A stretch of DNA of 64,000 nucleotides from Bryopsis sp. KO-2023 (GCA_030272585.1 BSYQ01000005.1:3627501-3691500), one strand, 5' to 3'. Counted from the stretch's first letter, positions 38,426 through 48,703 are shown. Numbers and translations: made by a program. Notes: generated from the letters alone by a model not told the origin.

Positions 38426-38506
38426 TGTGGCGAGTGGGATTTGAACCCACGCCCTTTCGGACTGGAACCTTACTCCAGCGCCTTGGACCAACTCGGCCAT
38501 CGCCAC
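38426..38506 (-). tRNA. tRNA-Leu(AAG), copy 1
   Basis: Acceptor GTGGCGA/TCGCCAC, loop GTAAGGT. Confidence 0.93.
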
Positions 38507-38632
38507 GTTTGAGGGAGGGGAGGGACGGAAGGGATCCATGGGACGGCAGCCTCCCATCGGGGTCGACGGATGCAAGGGAGACGCTCGCCGCACGCTGAAC
38601 GAGCTGAGATGTCCGAGTGGTGAAGGAGGTGG

Positions 38633-39055
38633 AGAGAGAGAGGAATGTGGGTTGGGTTACGTAAGGGTTTCTTTTTGGGGACAGTTCATTCTGTTCACGG
38701 CGCTGCCGCAAGGCAGTGTTACAGCCGTCCTGGCCTCCCAGAACGGCCGGATTTCGTTCAAGGCGTGTCAATGAGCCTGGCGGTACGATTGTACCACAGG
38801 TCAGCTCACTGGTCACATCGATGGGACGGGTGAGTCGCATGTGACTCACCTGTACTACACTACAGTCTACTTAAGGCGCACTTCGCGCCATTGTAATCAT
38901 TCTTATTATTCTCTCACGCTTGGTCACTCCAGCCAGTCGTGACAGGCAGTTTCCGGATTCGTGAGTGGGACACGGGACTGGGTGTTGTACGTTCAACTGG
39001 GGATCGGACCTCAAAATTCCGCCGATGTACAAAAGGCGTGTAAAAATGAATTCCA
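38633..39055 (+). mobile_element. 5'-truncated LINE fragment carrying a solo LTR
   Basis: About 190 bases of LINE 3' UTR (similar to 5527-5690), ending AATGAATTCCA, with a 228-bp solo LTR inside at 38717-38944. It is part of every array unit, so it predates amplification of the array. Confidence 0.88.
38717..38944. repeat. solo LTR in the LINE fragment
   Basis: 228 bp from TGTTACAG to CGTGACA, flanked by GGCAG on both sides (38712-38716 and 38945-38949). LINE1 lacks it at the same point. Its family is not otherwise in the window. Confidence 0.8.
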
Positions 39056-39163
39056 GGTGAAGGAGGTGGACTCGAAATCCATTGGTGCTGTCATCGTAGC
39101 GCTCCGTCACAGCGTTGATGGGGCGCGCAACAACGACGCAGGAGGCGTTTGGGCCGTACGAGG

Positions 39164-39236
39164 TTCCGTCGCCGGGACTCGAACCCGGGTCTTGTGGGTG
39201 AAAGCCACATGTCCTGACCACCTAGACTACGACGGA
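39164..39236 (-). tRNA. tRNA-Glu(TTC), copy 2
   Basis: Full cloverleaf: acceptor TCCGTCG/CGACGGA, anticodon stem GTGG/CCAC around CTTTCAC, B box GGTTCGAGTCC. Confidence 0.95.
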
Positions 39237-39835
39237 AGATCCACGAGACACGTCCCGTATGCCGAGTTTCGGAGCGTCGAGGGTTTTTGGAAGCTGGCGG
39301 GAAGCTGGCGGGGACAAGTGCCCTCGCGCACGGGAACGGGGTTGCGCCAGAACTTCGGGAGGGTGTTCGTTCGTGGTTAGGACTCGTTTCGAGTTTTTTC
39401 ATCGTTGCGATTTTTGGGTGCTCGGATTTGGATGCACGAGAGATATCAGTAATGGCCCATTTTGTTGGCTCGGATTGTCACGTAAAAGGAGTTGTTCGTT
39501 TTCCATGGGTTTTCGTGTCTCTTCGGATTTTGGTGTTTTTCTTTCCCTCTGGGAGACCGATTCGTTTCTCTCTATTTTCATCGTTCTTTTCTTATTTTTG
39601 TGCCGTTCTTTCCCTCCTTTTCTTCCAATAATCTTTCTATTCATTGTTTCCCCTTTCCGTGCTTTTTTCTGTTTTTCTTTTTTCGATTCTTTCTCGAAAA
39701 AATATATATATATTGAGCTACCCGGGCGTGCCTGAAGCCGGAGCGCGCCGATCCCGTGGATCCCGATCTCGGTAATCTCGATCTCGCACAGGGTCGACAG
39801 AGTCTCCACGGAGCGAGCACCGGATACGTCGTCGA
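39237..39835. other. long array spacer between tRNA-Glu and tRNA-Ser
   Basis: About 600 bases, the longest gene-free part of the unit. It has a pyrimidine-rich stretch (39540-39690) and an (AT)n run near 39700-39713, about 125 bases before tRNA-Ser. Long frames on both strands have no protein-like features and I take them as chance. Confidence 0.6.
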
Positions 39836-39917
39836 GCTGAGATGTCCGAGTGGTTAAGGAGGTGGACTCGAAATCCACTGGGTTTATCCCGCGCAGGTTC
39901 AAATCCTGCTCTCAGCG
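39836..39917 (+). tRNA. tRNA-Ser(CGA), copy 2
   Basis: Perfect acceptor and T stem; target sequence GGTTAAGGAGGTGG intact at gene bases 17-30. TTTT lies 13 bases downstream. Confidence 0.96.
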
Positions 39918-39969
39918 TCCCGCCCGTGCTTTTCTCGGAGCGGCCGAAGAAAGGGATGCAAGGAGGCTG

Positions 39970-40041
39970 CGCCGTTGCCGGGAATTGAACCCGGGTCTCC
40001 TGCGTGACAGGCAGGAATACTGACCACTATACTACAACGAC
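39970..40041 (-). tRNA. tRNA-Asp(GTC), copy 2
   Basis: 72 bases; acceptor GTCGTTG, CTGTCAC loop, B box GGTTCAATTCC. It closely resembles green-plant tRNA-Asp from memory. Confidence 0.96.
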
Positions 40042-40149
40042 CCGATCACGACGATGAGGAGGCGACGAGGCCGGTGACGAGGCTGGTGACGAGGCTGATG
40101 ATGAGGCCGGTGACGAGGATGGACCACGGGACGCCCCATGATGACGTGA

Positions 40150-40231
40150 GTTGGGGTGTCCGAGTGGTTAAGGAGGTGGACTAGAAATCCACTGGGTTTA
40201 TCCCGCGCAGGTTCGAATCCTGCCCTCAACG
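40150..40231 (+). tRNA. tRNA-Ser(AGA), copy 2
   Basis: Acceptor GTTGGGG/CCTCAAC, loop CTAGAAA. This is the empty-site version of the gene broken by LINE2 in copy 1. Confidence 0.95.
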
Positions 40232-40289
40232 AGGCGAGTGTTGAGTTCGCAAACGGAGGGGGTTTCGGAAAGGTTGCGAAAAGGTACGT

Positions 40290-40372
40290 TGTGGTGAGTG
40301 GGATTCGAACCCACGCTCGTCTCCGAACTAGAACCTGAATCTAGCGCCTTGGACCAACTCGGCCATCACCAC
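40290..40372 (-). tRNA. tRNA-Leu(CAG), copy 2
   Basis: CTAGA/TCTAG anticodon stem around TTCAGGT; variable arm TTCGGAGACGAG region. Confidence 0.95.
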
Positions 40373-40489
40373 ACGATCAGACCTAGGGAGCCCCTCCCCA
40401 CGAGGGCCCCGCCCCGGACCGGGGTCGGAACGGTGGAAGACGGCGCCGAGGAGCACTCCGACATCGTCGGCACGAAAACGTTTTCCGTG

Positions 40490-40575
40490 GCCTCGGTGGC
40501 GCAGTTGGTTAGCGCGTCGGTCTCATAACCTCGTGAGCCATCCGGAGGTCACCAGTTCGATCCTGGTCCGGGGCA
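40490..40575 (+). tRNA. tRNA-Met(CAT) with intron, copy 2
   Basis: 86 bases including about 12 intron bases (CCTCGTGAGCCA region) after CTCATAA. Confidence 0.94.
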
Positions 40576-40641
40576 CTCCTCTTCTTTTCGGTCGAAGGAG
40601 AGCATCGCGCACACGAAAAAATGGAACGATCGGGGCACGCT

Positions 40642-40714
40642 CACACCCGGCGGGACTCGAACCCGCAACCCCCAGATTAGAAGTCTGGTGCGCTATCCAT
40701 TGCGCCACGGGTGC
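40642..40714 (-). tRNA. tRNA-Arg(TCT), copy 2
   Basis: CCAGA/TCTGG anticodon stem, loop CTTCTAA, no intron. Confidence 0.95.
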
Positions 40715-40858
40715 TCACGAGGGATGGTTCCCCGCGAGGCCGCAACGAGCGGCGAAAAGAAGGACAAGAGGGGGGAAAACGGGTGCCCTTTTGACGGGCC
40801 GTGGCGTTTCCACGTCGACCCCCACGGGGAACGACTCGTGATGACTCATTCTGAATGA

Positions 40859-40932
40859 GCCCGCTTAGCTCAGATGGCTAGAGCGCGCCCTTCGTAAGGG
40901 CGAGGCCGAGAGTTCGACTCTCTCAGTGGGCA
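40859..40932 (+). tRNA. tRNA-Thr(CGT), copy 2
   Basis: CGCCC/GGGCG anticodon stem around TTCGTAA. Confidence 0.95.
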
Positions 40933-41010
40933 ACCCTCCTTTTCCTCGCGGGGCAAATTCCGCCACGAACGAGGGGCCCCGAGGTCGGAACGCGACAAAG
41001 GCATCGCGTC

Positions 41011-41082
41011 GGGATGTTGGTCTAGTGGTATGATTCTCGCTTCGGGTGCGAGAGGTCCCGAGTTCGATTCCCGGACATCCCC
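41011..41082 (+). tRNA. tRNA-Pro(CGG), copy 2
   Basis: CTCGC/GCGAG anticodon stem around TTCGGGT. Confidence 0.95.
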
Positions 41083-41263
41083 CTCCCTCCATCGTCTCTT
41101 TCTCGGATCTCAGAGATCTTTTTATCGGATTCCGTCGATCTTTTTCTCGGATCTTAGAGATCTTTTTCTCGGATCTCCGAGATCTTTTTTTTTTTTCCGG
41201 ATCTCAAAGATTTTTCCCTCGGATCTCAGAGATCTTTTCCCCAACAACGTGGCCCAAAGCTGG

Positions 41264-41337
41264 TGCCACCTGTGAGAGTCGAACTCACGGCCTTTCGCTT
41301 ACAAAGCGAATGCTCTAACCATCTGAGCTAATGTGGC
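41264..41337 (-). tRNA. tRNA-Thr(TGT), copy 2
   Basis: Loop TTTGTAA. The 5' acceptor reads GCCACAT, giving an A-G mismatch against AGGTGGC that copies 3-7 also have. Confidence 0.92.
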
Positions 41338-41444
41338 TTCGGGGTCTCGCTACTCCCGCACGTGGGCGAACGACGAGGACGGTCGCTCTCGACTTCGTTT
41401 CGGGCCCGATCGCTCCCCTCCCGTCGCATGCTTCGCGTGGCGTC

Positions 41445-41518
41445 GGACCTGTAGCTCAGTCGGTTAGAGCGCTGGTCTTATGAGCCGGAAGTCGCGGGTT
41501 CAATCCCCGCCAGGTCCA
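41445..41518 (+). tRNA. tRNA-Ile(TAT), copy 2
   Basis: Fully paired acceptor GGACCTG/CAGGTCC; loop CTTATGA. Confidence 0.94.
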
Positions 41519-41594
41519 CGACTCGCAAGAATGCACCGACATCGCGTCCGTCCGAGAAAGACAAGAAGCACAACAACCAAGAAACGTGGGGGTG

Positions 41595-41675
41595 TGTGGC
41601 GAGTGGGATTTGAACCCACGCCCTTTCGGACTGGAACCTTACTCCAGCGCCTTGGACCAACTCGGCCATCGCCAC
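41595..41675 (-). tRNA. tRNA-Leu(AAG), copy 2
   Basis: CTGGA/TCCAG anticodon stem around GTAAGGT. Confidence 0.94.
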
Positions 41676-42529
41676 GTTTGAGGGAGGGGAGGGACGGAAG
41701 GGATCCGTGGGACGGCAGCCCCCCATCGGGGTCGACGGATGCAAGGGAGACGCTCGCCGCACGTTGAACGAGCTGAGATGTCCGAGTGGTGAAGGAGGTG
41801 GAGAGAGAGAGGAATGTGGGTTGGGTTACGTAAGGGTTTCTTTTTGGGGACAGTTCATTCTGTTCACGGCGCTGCCGCAAGGCAGTGTTACAGCCGTCCT
41901 GGCCTCCCAGAACGGCCGGATTTCGTTCAAGGCGTGTCAGTGAGCCTGGCGGTACGATTGTACCACAGGTCAGCTCACTGGTCACATCGATGGGACGGGT
42001 GAGTCGCATGTGACTCACCTGTACTACACTACAGTCTACTTAAGGCGCACTTCGCGCCATTGTAATCATTCTTATTATTCTCTCACGCTTGGTCACTCCA
42101 GCCAGTCGTGACAGGCAGTTTCCGGATTCGTGAGTGGGACACGGGACTGGGTGTTGTACGTTCAACTGGGGATCAGAGATAGGACTTGGGCCGATTTTTT
42201 GGTCCGGCTCCGGTCCGGTCCGGTTACGGTCGGGTTACGGTCACCGTACTACGGCCGTAACTCCGTACCGTAACCGGACTCGTTTACTCCGGTTACGGTC
42301 CGGCTGATTTACGGTTGGTTACGGTCCTGGTTACGGTGGTTTTTTATGGTTTACGGTTTTACGGGTTACGGTGTTACGGTCAGAATTTACGGTGGTCCGG
42401 TGGGTCAATTACGGTGTTACGGTCAGTCTTTTACGGTTGTTTTTACGGTCCGTAGTGCACCGTAGTTGCCAAAGTACGGTACGGGATGTACGGAGTCATT
42501 ACGGGTCACTACGGTTGCTACGGTCACAC

Positions 42530-43125
42530 CTGATACAGGGAGAAACATCCACAGAGTGGTTGTAAAACCATTTATATTTGTTCCCACCCAGCCCAACATC
42601 CCACAGAGTCCCAACAGGTCATGAACCCACAGAGTCACAACCATTAACTCAAATGATCCCACCCATCAACCCACAGAATCCCAACTGTTTATCAACCCAC
42701 AGTATCCCAACAGCCCATCAACCCACATAATCCCAACAGCCCATCAACCCACAGAGTCACAACCATTAACTCACATGATCCCACCCATCAACCCACAGAA
42801 TCCCAACTGTTTATAAACCCACAGTATCCCAACAGCCCATCAACCCACATAATCCCAACAACCCATCAACCCACAGAGTCACAACCATTAACTCACATGA
42901 TCCCACCCATCAACCCACAGAATCCCAACTGTTTATAAACCCACAGTATCCCAACAGCCCATCAACCCACATAATCCCAACAGCCCATCAACCCACAGAG
43001 TCACAACCATTAACATCCCATCGGATGATTCATTTTGATTCTATTTTTTTTTTGGTTTTCCCCCCCCCTTCCCCCCCCTTCCCCCCCCTCCCCCCTTTCC
43101 CCATTGAATCACCCCCCCCCTCCAA
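42530..43125. repeat. 121-bp minisatellite and C-rich tract in hAT
   Basis: About three and a half copies of a 121-bp unit made of shorter CCCACAGAATCCCAAC-like words at 42590-43017, then C-runs at 43050-43125 just after the transposase stop. No ORF. Confidence 0.8.
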
Positions 43126-46100
43126 TCAACCCCGCTCTTCACACCAGCCCGATAAAAGTGAAAGCTCGGTGACGTGATCATCGGATAACCGTGACCTTCT
43201 AGAACGCACTATGTGTCCCAGTTTTGAAAACGCACGCTCACTAGCAGCTGAGCTGCTTGGGACAGCAAGATACCGACGAGCCAACTCACTGACTATCGGA
43301 AGTCGACTTTTATTTTCCCGCCACCACACCAGGGGTTCACTACACTTGCCCATATTCTGTCTCTCACCCAGAAATCTGTCTATTTCATGCAAAGCCAAGG
43401 TCCTGTCACCCCCACCACCACCGTCATCGCTGTCATCGCTGCACAAGACTGTGCTTATGTTCCCTTTTCTTTTTTTGGTTTGTGTGGCTTGGACGGTGAT
43501 CTCCCCCTTCTCGATCAGATCACGTGCATGATCCGAAAGCAGTATCCTGAGGTGCCTCAGCATGGAGGACTTGTGGAAGAGGAGTCTCTCAGGGTAAAAC
43601 CGGAGCATCCCCTGGGGAGCAGGAAAATCAGCTTGGTTGTCGGGCAGCAGTTGCAAAAACAGGTACGCTTCTTCGAGGGATCGCCACCGCACTGACACAT
43701 CCATAAGAGCGCACAACATCCAGGCCAGCCCGAGCTGCGGGTCGCTCCATTCCTTCTCCAGCTTGTCCACCATGGCATACACAATTGGCGACAGCGCCTG
43801 GATGTTCGGTGGGGGGGATCTCCCCTCCTTCACGGCCTCCACATTTGTTCTGATCCAGTCTTTCCAAAAACTGTGGATCCTCGCGAACGTCAGGACCACC
43901 CTCCCGCTTGTCACTGTTTTCGATGCCTCCAATCTAAAACAAGACATCACATTGAATGAATACTTGATAAATAACGGGCTGCAGTTCAGTTTGTTATTCC
44001 CTGTTTTTTCTTTTGTCGTTTTGTTCACACTACTTGAAAAATCATACATCTTCTCAATAATCAAGTTTTTTGTTTGGTTTTTTTTCTGCAATGTTGTACT
44101 TACAGGTGTGTGGCATCCCTCGCAATTTTCAGCAACTCCAACAGGCTCTCCAGCAGCGTCCACTGCCGTGGTGTTATTTCACGGTGCTCATCCCCCTCCC
44201 CATGTTGCTCAGCTAGCAATCGATCGATTGCTGGCCTGAGCCTCACGGCTCTCTGGAGCATGATGAAGGTGCTGTTCCACCGTGTGCTCACGATCGTGGG
44301 GAGTTGCAGCACCCTAGGTTTTCTTGGTGGGGGTGCCGGCTGCGATGATGGTGCACCAGACTGTTGCGAAGGGCCACCAGCCTGTTGAGAAGGGCCAACC
44401 ACTTCCACATCCATGGTCTCTGCCGTGCCCTCTCCCTGCAGATCACACAACACTTGTCACCTCACAGACATGCATTGAAATCGATTGGAACACAACATGT
44501 CAATGATAGTGAAAATTTGTTCGACCGTAAAAAACCGTAAAAAACCGTAAACACCGTAAAACACCGTAAACACCGTAAACACCGTAAAAAAACCGTAAAA
44601 AACCGTAAAAAACCCGTAAAACACCCGTAAAACACCCGTAAAAAACCGTAAAACACCGTAAAACACCGTAAAAAACCGGAAAAAACCGGAAAAAACCGGA
44701 ACCGGACCAAAATTTTGGAAAAAAAAATACAACTCAATAATCACCTGTGATGTCAGATCTTCCACAGCAGCAGCAGCAGCAGCAGCTGCAGCAATATCAT
44801 CAAGATCCTGACTGGTGGGACCCTGCAGCCAAACAACACCCAAAACAAGCCATTTAGATGTCAGAAAAAATTCAACTTATAACAAGAAGCAAGCAGCAAC
44901 ACAGAAAAAGGGAAGTGAATGGAAGCAACAGAAAATAAAGGAGAGTTTATCCACCTGTGGCGCCATATCCTGTGCATCCTCCAGCGAGTCCTCGCTTTCC
45001 TCCTCCCCGAGGTCCGCCGGCATGTACTCCACCTCCCCCCCCTCCCCCCCTTCCCCCCCTTCCCCCCTTTCCCACATCTCTACCTGAGCCTGACTGAACT
45101 TAGTTTTAAAAGTAGAGGAGCGCCGTACATGGGCTGCTACCCCTTTCAACACATCTATTGCCTCTAGTAGTAAGGCCGTGTGTTTATTGACCCTCCCAAT
45201 AACGCCTATATGCCCTAAGCCCAGCTGCACCACATTGTGGAGCATGTGCAAGGAGCACCTGAGCCAGTCAAATTCTAATTCTTCTTGAAGGGCCTTCCTA
45301 ATATTCGATCCACAATCTGAAATTATGGTCGGCCTCATTTCTCCTAACTGAGCTGACCCCCCAAAGTACCCCTGAAGCAGTTTTGGAATTTCCACCGAAA
45401 GAACCTCTGCGGTTATGCTTGTATACTCTAACCTATGCGATCCTAATGTCCTAGTCTGCAAAACCCACTCTGTATCTACCCAGCTGCATGTGAATGTTAT
45501 ATATTCACATGAAGTCCTACTCTTCCACAGGTCGGTCGTAAAAGCGGTTACCTTCCATGGGACGGACCTCGTCAACCTTTCCATCTCGCTCTTGTAGACA
45601 GAACTGATCTCGCGCTTTATGGTTTTGGGATCCACTTTTGGGCATTTGGGTTCAAGCACCCTGGCGAACTCGAGGAAGGCTGGAGTGCATGGAGTCCCAA
45701 AAGGAAGGGAGTCCCTCGCCACCCACTTTGCCGCTTCCCTGACGAACCTCTTGTATCCGGCACTGCCGGCTTGGTAGCGCACATTCTGTACATCACACAT
45801 GCACATCAGCACCACATGCAGTCCCCCAAAATTCAGGCTGGAAATTCCAGCATCCAGCAACACAACAACACATGCAGTCCCCCAAAATTCAGGCTGGAAA
45901 TTCCAGCAACACAACAACACATGCAGTCCCCCAAAAATCAGGCTGGAAATTCCAGCATCCAGCAACACAACAACACATGCAGTCCCCCAAAAATCAGGCT
46001 GGAAATTCCAGCATCCAGCAACACAACAACACATGCATTAACATCACAAGCAATCACAAACCTACCCGGTGTAGAGACTTGGATATCAGCGTCTCGGATG

Positions 46101-46594
46101 GGTCCTCGCTTGACTTCCCCCCCTTTCCTGGCTTCAAATGGCCTGCTGCTGCCATTTTCGACGTCCATTCTGCTAGTGGGAAGTCCTTCCCATCCTTCGC
46201 AGCATCATCGATCCACCCCTTGGCAGTGGTGAGGACATCATGGTCTTTCACACCATGCCTCCCAGAGCAGTGGGACTTGAGGCCACTGTAGGACCCCTTG
46301 GCTGCAGACATCCACACCAAAATAAAAAACTACTCCAGAAATATTAACCCAGAAAAAGAAAAAAAAAAAAAATACAAAATACTTACACCAAGAGCACATG
46401 TGTCCGCACAGCAAACACTTCAGCTTGACCAGCCTGTCCTCTTTTTTCTTCCCCTTTTCTCCTTTTACATAGGCCTCCCACGAGCCGTCGTCGAGCTGCA
46501 CCACCAGGGTCGCCAGCGGTGCGTAGTCGACAGGACGCAACCCCGCATCCTTTCTGACCTCGCCCATCAACTGAACATCCGACGTCGCCGACAT
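43126..46594 (-). CDS. hAT transposase, six exons
   Basis: My exon model on the minus strand: 46594-46387, 46301-46066, 45785-44955, 44822-44745, 44435-44104, 43933-43126. All introns are GT-AG and the joined frame gives 830 codons without a stop. A BED-type zinc finger crosses the first intron (CLLC near residue 65, then GLKSHCSGRH). Catalytic-core candidates are D in TTDLW near 233, D in ISDCGSN near 305 and E in SERAFS near 794; the C-terminal end is the hAT dimerisation region (YLAVPSSSAASERAFS). Low-complexity runs encode Gly-Glu and poly-Ala stretches. The enzyme would cut at the CAGAG ends and make 8-bp duplications. Splice sites are predicted by eye. Confidence 0.85.
44520..44705. repeat. 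CCGTAAAA repeat block in transposase intron 4
   Basis: About twenty units of ACCGTAAA-type words, the same motif as in the element's subterminal regions, here inside an intron. Confidence 0.8.
45816..46042. repeat. 56-bp minisatellite in transposase intron 2
   Basis: Four full units starting CATGCAGTCCCCCAAAA at about 45816, 45871, 45920 and 45976, plus a partial one at 46032; one unit is 7 bases short. Confidence 0.85.
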
Positions 46595-47225
46595 ACTGAA
46601 CACACTCCGGAAAAAAACGAAAACACACCGCGAGACAGTAGAAAACCAAAGGAGAAACTAGCGATGGGAGAGTGGCTAGGTTATAAGGGAGGTTGCGTAC
46701 GACGGGACAGCTTCCCACCGTAACTCCTCTTTACGGTGGAACGGACTCCGGTTTGCGGTTTACGGTGTTACGGTCACGTGATTACGGCGCTACGGTGGAT
46801 GATTTACGGTGCTACGGTTGTTGATTTACGGTGAGTTTACGGCATGCTCCGGTGTACGGTGATAACCGAACCGTAAATCCGTCATTTCATGCTCCGGACC
46901 GCCGTAATGACGCCGTAGTACTACGGATAACATTTACGGTGGTCCGGTTCCGAGCACGAAAACCACTCCGGTCCGGACCGGAGTGACCGTAACCGTAAGT
47001 GACCGGAGTGAGGTTACGGTACGGTTTACGGTACCGTAACCGTAAAGTCCTATCTCTGCTGGGGATCGGACCTCAAAATTCCGCCGATGTACAAAAGGCG
47101 TGTAAAAATGAATTCCAGGTGAAGGAGGTGGACTCGAAATCCATTGGTGCTGTCATCGTAGCGCTCCGTCACAGCGTTGATGGGGCGCGCAACAACGACG
47201 CAGGAGGCGTTTGGGCCGTACGAGG

Positions 47226-47298
47226 TTCCGTCGCCGGGACTCGAACCCGGGTCTTGTGGGTGAAAGCCACATGTCCTGACCACCTAGACTACGACGGA
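47226..47298 (-). tRNA. tRNA-Glu(TTC), copy 3
   Basis: First tRNA gene after the hAT insertion; matches copy 2. Confidence 0.95.
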
Positions 47299-47897
47299 AG
47301 ATCCACGAGACACGTCCCGTATGCCGAGTTTCGGAGCGTCGAGGGTTTTTGGAAGCTGGCGGGAAGCTGGCGGGGACAAGTGCCCTCGCGCACGGGAACG
47401 GGGTTGCGCCAGAACTTCGGGAGGGTGTTCGTTCGTGGTTAGGACTCGTTTCGAGTTTTTTCATCGTTGCGATTTTTGGGTGCTCGGATTTGGATGCACG
47501 AGAGATATCAGTAATGGCCCATTTTGTTGGCTCGGATTGTCACGTAAAAGGAGTTGTTCGTTTTCCATGGGTTTTCGTGTCTCTTCGGATTTTGGTGTTT
47601 TTCTTTCCCTCTGGGAGACCGATTCGTTTCTCTCTATTTTCATCGTTCTTTTCTTATTTTTGTGCCGTTCTTTCCCTCCTTTTCTTCCAATAATCTTTCT
47701 ATTCATTGTTTCCCCTTTCCGTGCTTTTTTCTGTTTTTCTTTTTTCGATTCTTTCTCGAAAAAATATATATATATTGAGCTACCCGGGCGTGCCTGAAGC
47801 CGGAGCGCGCCGATCCCGTGGATCCCGATCTCGGTAATCTCGATCTCGCACAGGGTCGACAGAGTCTCCACGGAGCGAGCACCGGATACGTCGTCGA

Positions 47898-47979
47898 GCT
47901 GAGATGTCCGAGTGGTTAAGGAGGTGGACTCGAAATCCACTGGGTTTATCCCGCGCAGGTTCAAATCCTGCTCTCAGCG
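47898..47979 (+). tRNA. tRNA-Ser(CGA), copy 3
   Basis: Intact LINE target; matches copy 2. Confidence 0.95.
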
Positions 47980-48031
47980 TCCCGCCCGTGCTTTTCTCGG
48001 AGCGGCCGAAGAAAGGGATGCAAGGAGGCTG

Positions 48032-48103
48032 CGCCGTTGCCGGGAATTGAACCCGGGTCTCCTGCGTGACAGGCAGGAATACTGACCACTATACTACAAC
48101 GAC
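48032..48103 (-). tRNA. tRNA-Asp(GTC), copy 3
   Basis: Matches copy 2. Confidence 0.95.
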
Positions 48104-48211
48104 CCGATCACGACGATGAGGAGGCGACGAGGCCGGTGACGAGGCTGGTGACGAGGCTGATGATGAGGCCGGTGACGAGGATGGACCACGGGACGCCCCA
48201 TGATGACGTGA

Positions 48212-48293
48212 GTTGGGGTGTCCGAGTGGTTAAGGAGGTGGACTAGAAATCCACTGGGTTTATCCCGCGCAGGTTCGAATCCTGCCCTCAACG
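48212..48293 (+). tRNA. tRNA-Ser(AGA), copy 3
   Basis: Intact LINE target; matches copy 2. Confidence 0.95.
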
Positions 48294-48351
48294 AGGCGAG
48301 TGTTGAGTTCGCAAACGGAGGGGGTTTCGGAAAGGTTGCGAAAAGGTACGT

Positions 48352-48434
48352 TGTGGTGAGTGGGATTCGAACCCACGCTCGTCTCCGAACTAGAACCTGA
48401 ATCTAGCGCCTTGGACCAACTCGGCCATCACCAC
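48352..48434 (-). tRNA. tRNA-Leu(CAG), copy 3
   Basis: Matches copy 2. Confidence 0.95.
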
Positions 48435-48551
48435 ACGATCAGACCTAGGGAGCCCCTCCCCACGAGGGCCCCGCCCCGGACCGGGGTCGGAACGGTGGAA
48501 GACGGCGCCGAGGAGCACTCCGACATCGTCGGCACGAAAACGTTTTCCGTG

Positions 48552-48637
48552 GCCTCGGTGGCGCAGTTGGTTAGCGCGTCGGTCTCATAACCTCGTGAGC
48601 CATCCGGAGGTCACCAGTTCGATCCTGGTCCGGGGCA
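48552..48637 (+). tRNA. tRNA-Met(CAT) with intron, copy 3
   Basis: Same intron as copy 2. Confidence 0.94.
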
Positions 48638-48703
48638 CTCCTCTTCTTTTCGGTCGAAGGAGAGCATCGCGCACACGAAAAAATGGAACGATCGGGGCAC
48701 GCT

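Larger units (their letters stand above)
32526..38632 (+). repeat. tRNA array copy 1 (left-truncated, interrupted by LINE2)
   Basis: Begins inside the solo LTR at the gypsy A border. It carries eleven intact tRNA genes and a tRNA-Ser(AGA) cut by LINE2. It differs from the other copies at several bases, including the acceptor stems of Thr(TGT) and Ile(TAT). Confidence 0.95.
38603..39089 (+). pseudogene. tRNA-Ser(CGA) pseudogene split by LINE fragment, copy 1/2 border
   Basis: Gene bases 1-30 (38603-38632) are followed by the LINE fragment (38633-39055) and then by gene base 17 onward to just past the anticodon arm. GGTGAAGGAGGTGG is duplicated at 38619-38632 and 39056-39069. The T arm and 3' acceptor are gone, so the gene is dead. 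Confidence 0.9.
38633..41801 (+). repeat. tRNA array copy 2 (3169 bp)
   Basis: Complete unit with twelve intact tRNA genes. It is 24 bp shorter than copies 4-7 because one hairpin-T unit is missing near 41157. Confidence 0.97.
42174..47058 (-). mobile_element. autonomous hAT transposon, 4885 bp
   Basis: The ends CAGAGATAGGACTT and its inverse are flanked by the 8-bp duplication CTGGGGAT (42166-42173 and 47059-47066). Both subterminal regions (about 42180-42530 and 46720-47055) are crowded with TTACGG/CCGTAA, the usual kind of transposase-binding repeat in hAT elements. It holds one transposase gene on the minus strand in six exons. The array reads straight across the insertion once removed. 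Confidence 0.96.
41772..47151 (+). pseudogene. tRNA-Ser(CGA) pseudogene, copy 2/3 border, also split by the hAT element
   Basis: LINE fragment 41802-42173 and 47067-47117; solo LTR 41886-42113. The hAT element lies in the 3' part of the fragment. Confidence 0.88.

Noticed and set aside
39399-39902. 167-codon minus-strand frame repeated in every array unit, with 158-, 139- and 114-codon frames nearby
   Set aside because: They run through tRNA-Ser, tRNA-Glu and the pyrimidine-rich spacer. Conservation is explained by the tandem repeat, and there is no domain or codon signal.
40298-40528. Frames containing GFEPT, RVELT or GLEPATPRLEV-like words in the array
   Set aside because: These are the well-known false translations of antisense tRNA genes (the GGTTCGAATCC box reads as GFEP and similar).
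42423-42662. Frames across the TTACGG-rich hAT end
   Set aside because: Low-complexity translation of subterminal repeats.
45816-46042. CRISPR-like regular repeats
   Set aside because: The units are adjacent without unique spacers and lie in a transposase intron of a eukaryotic element; it is a minisatellite.
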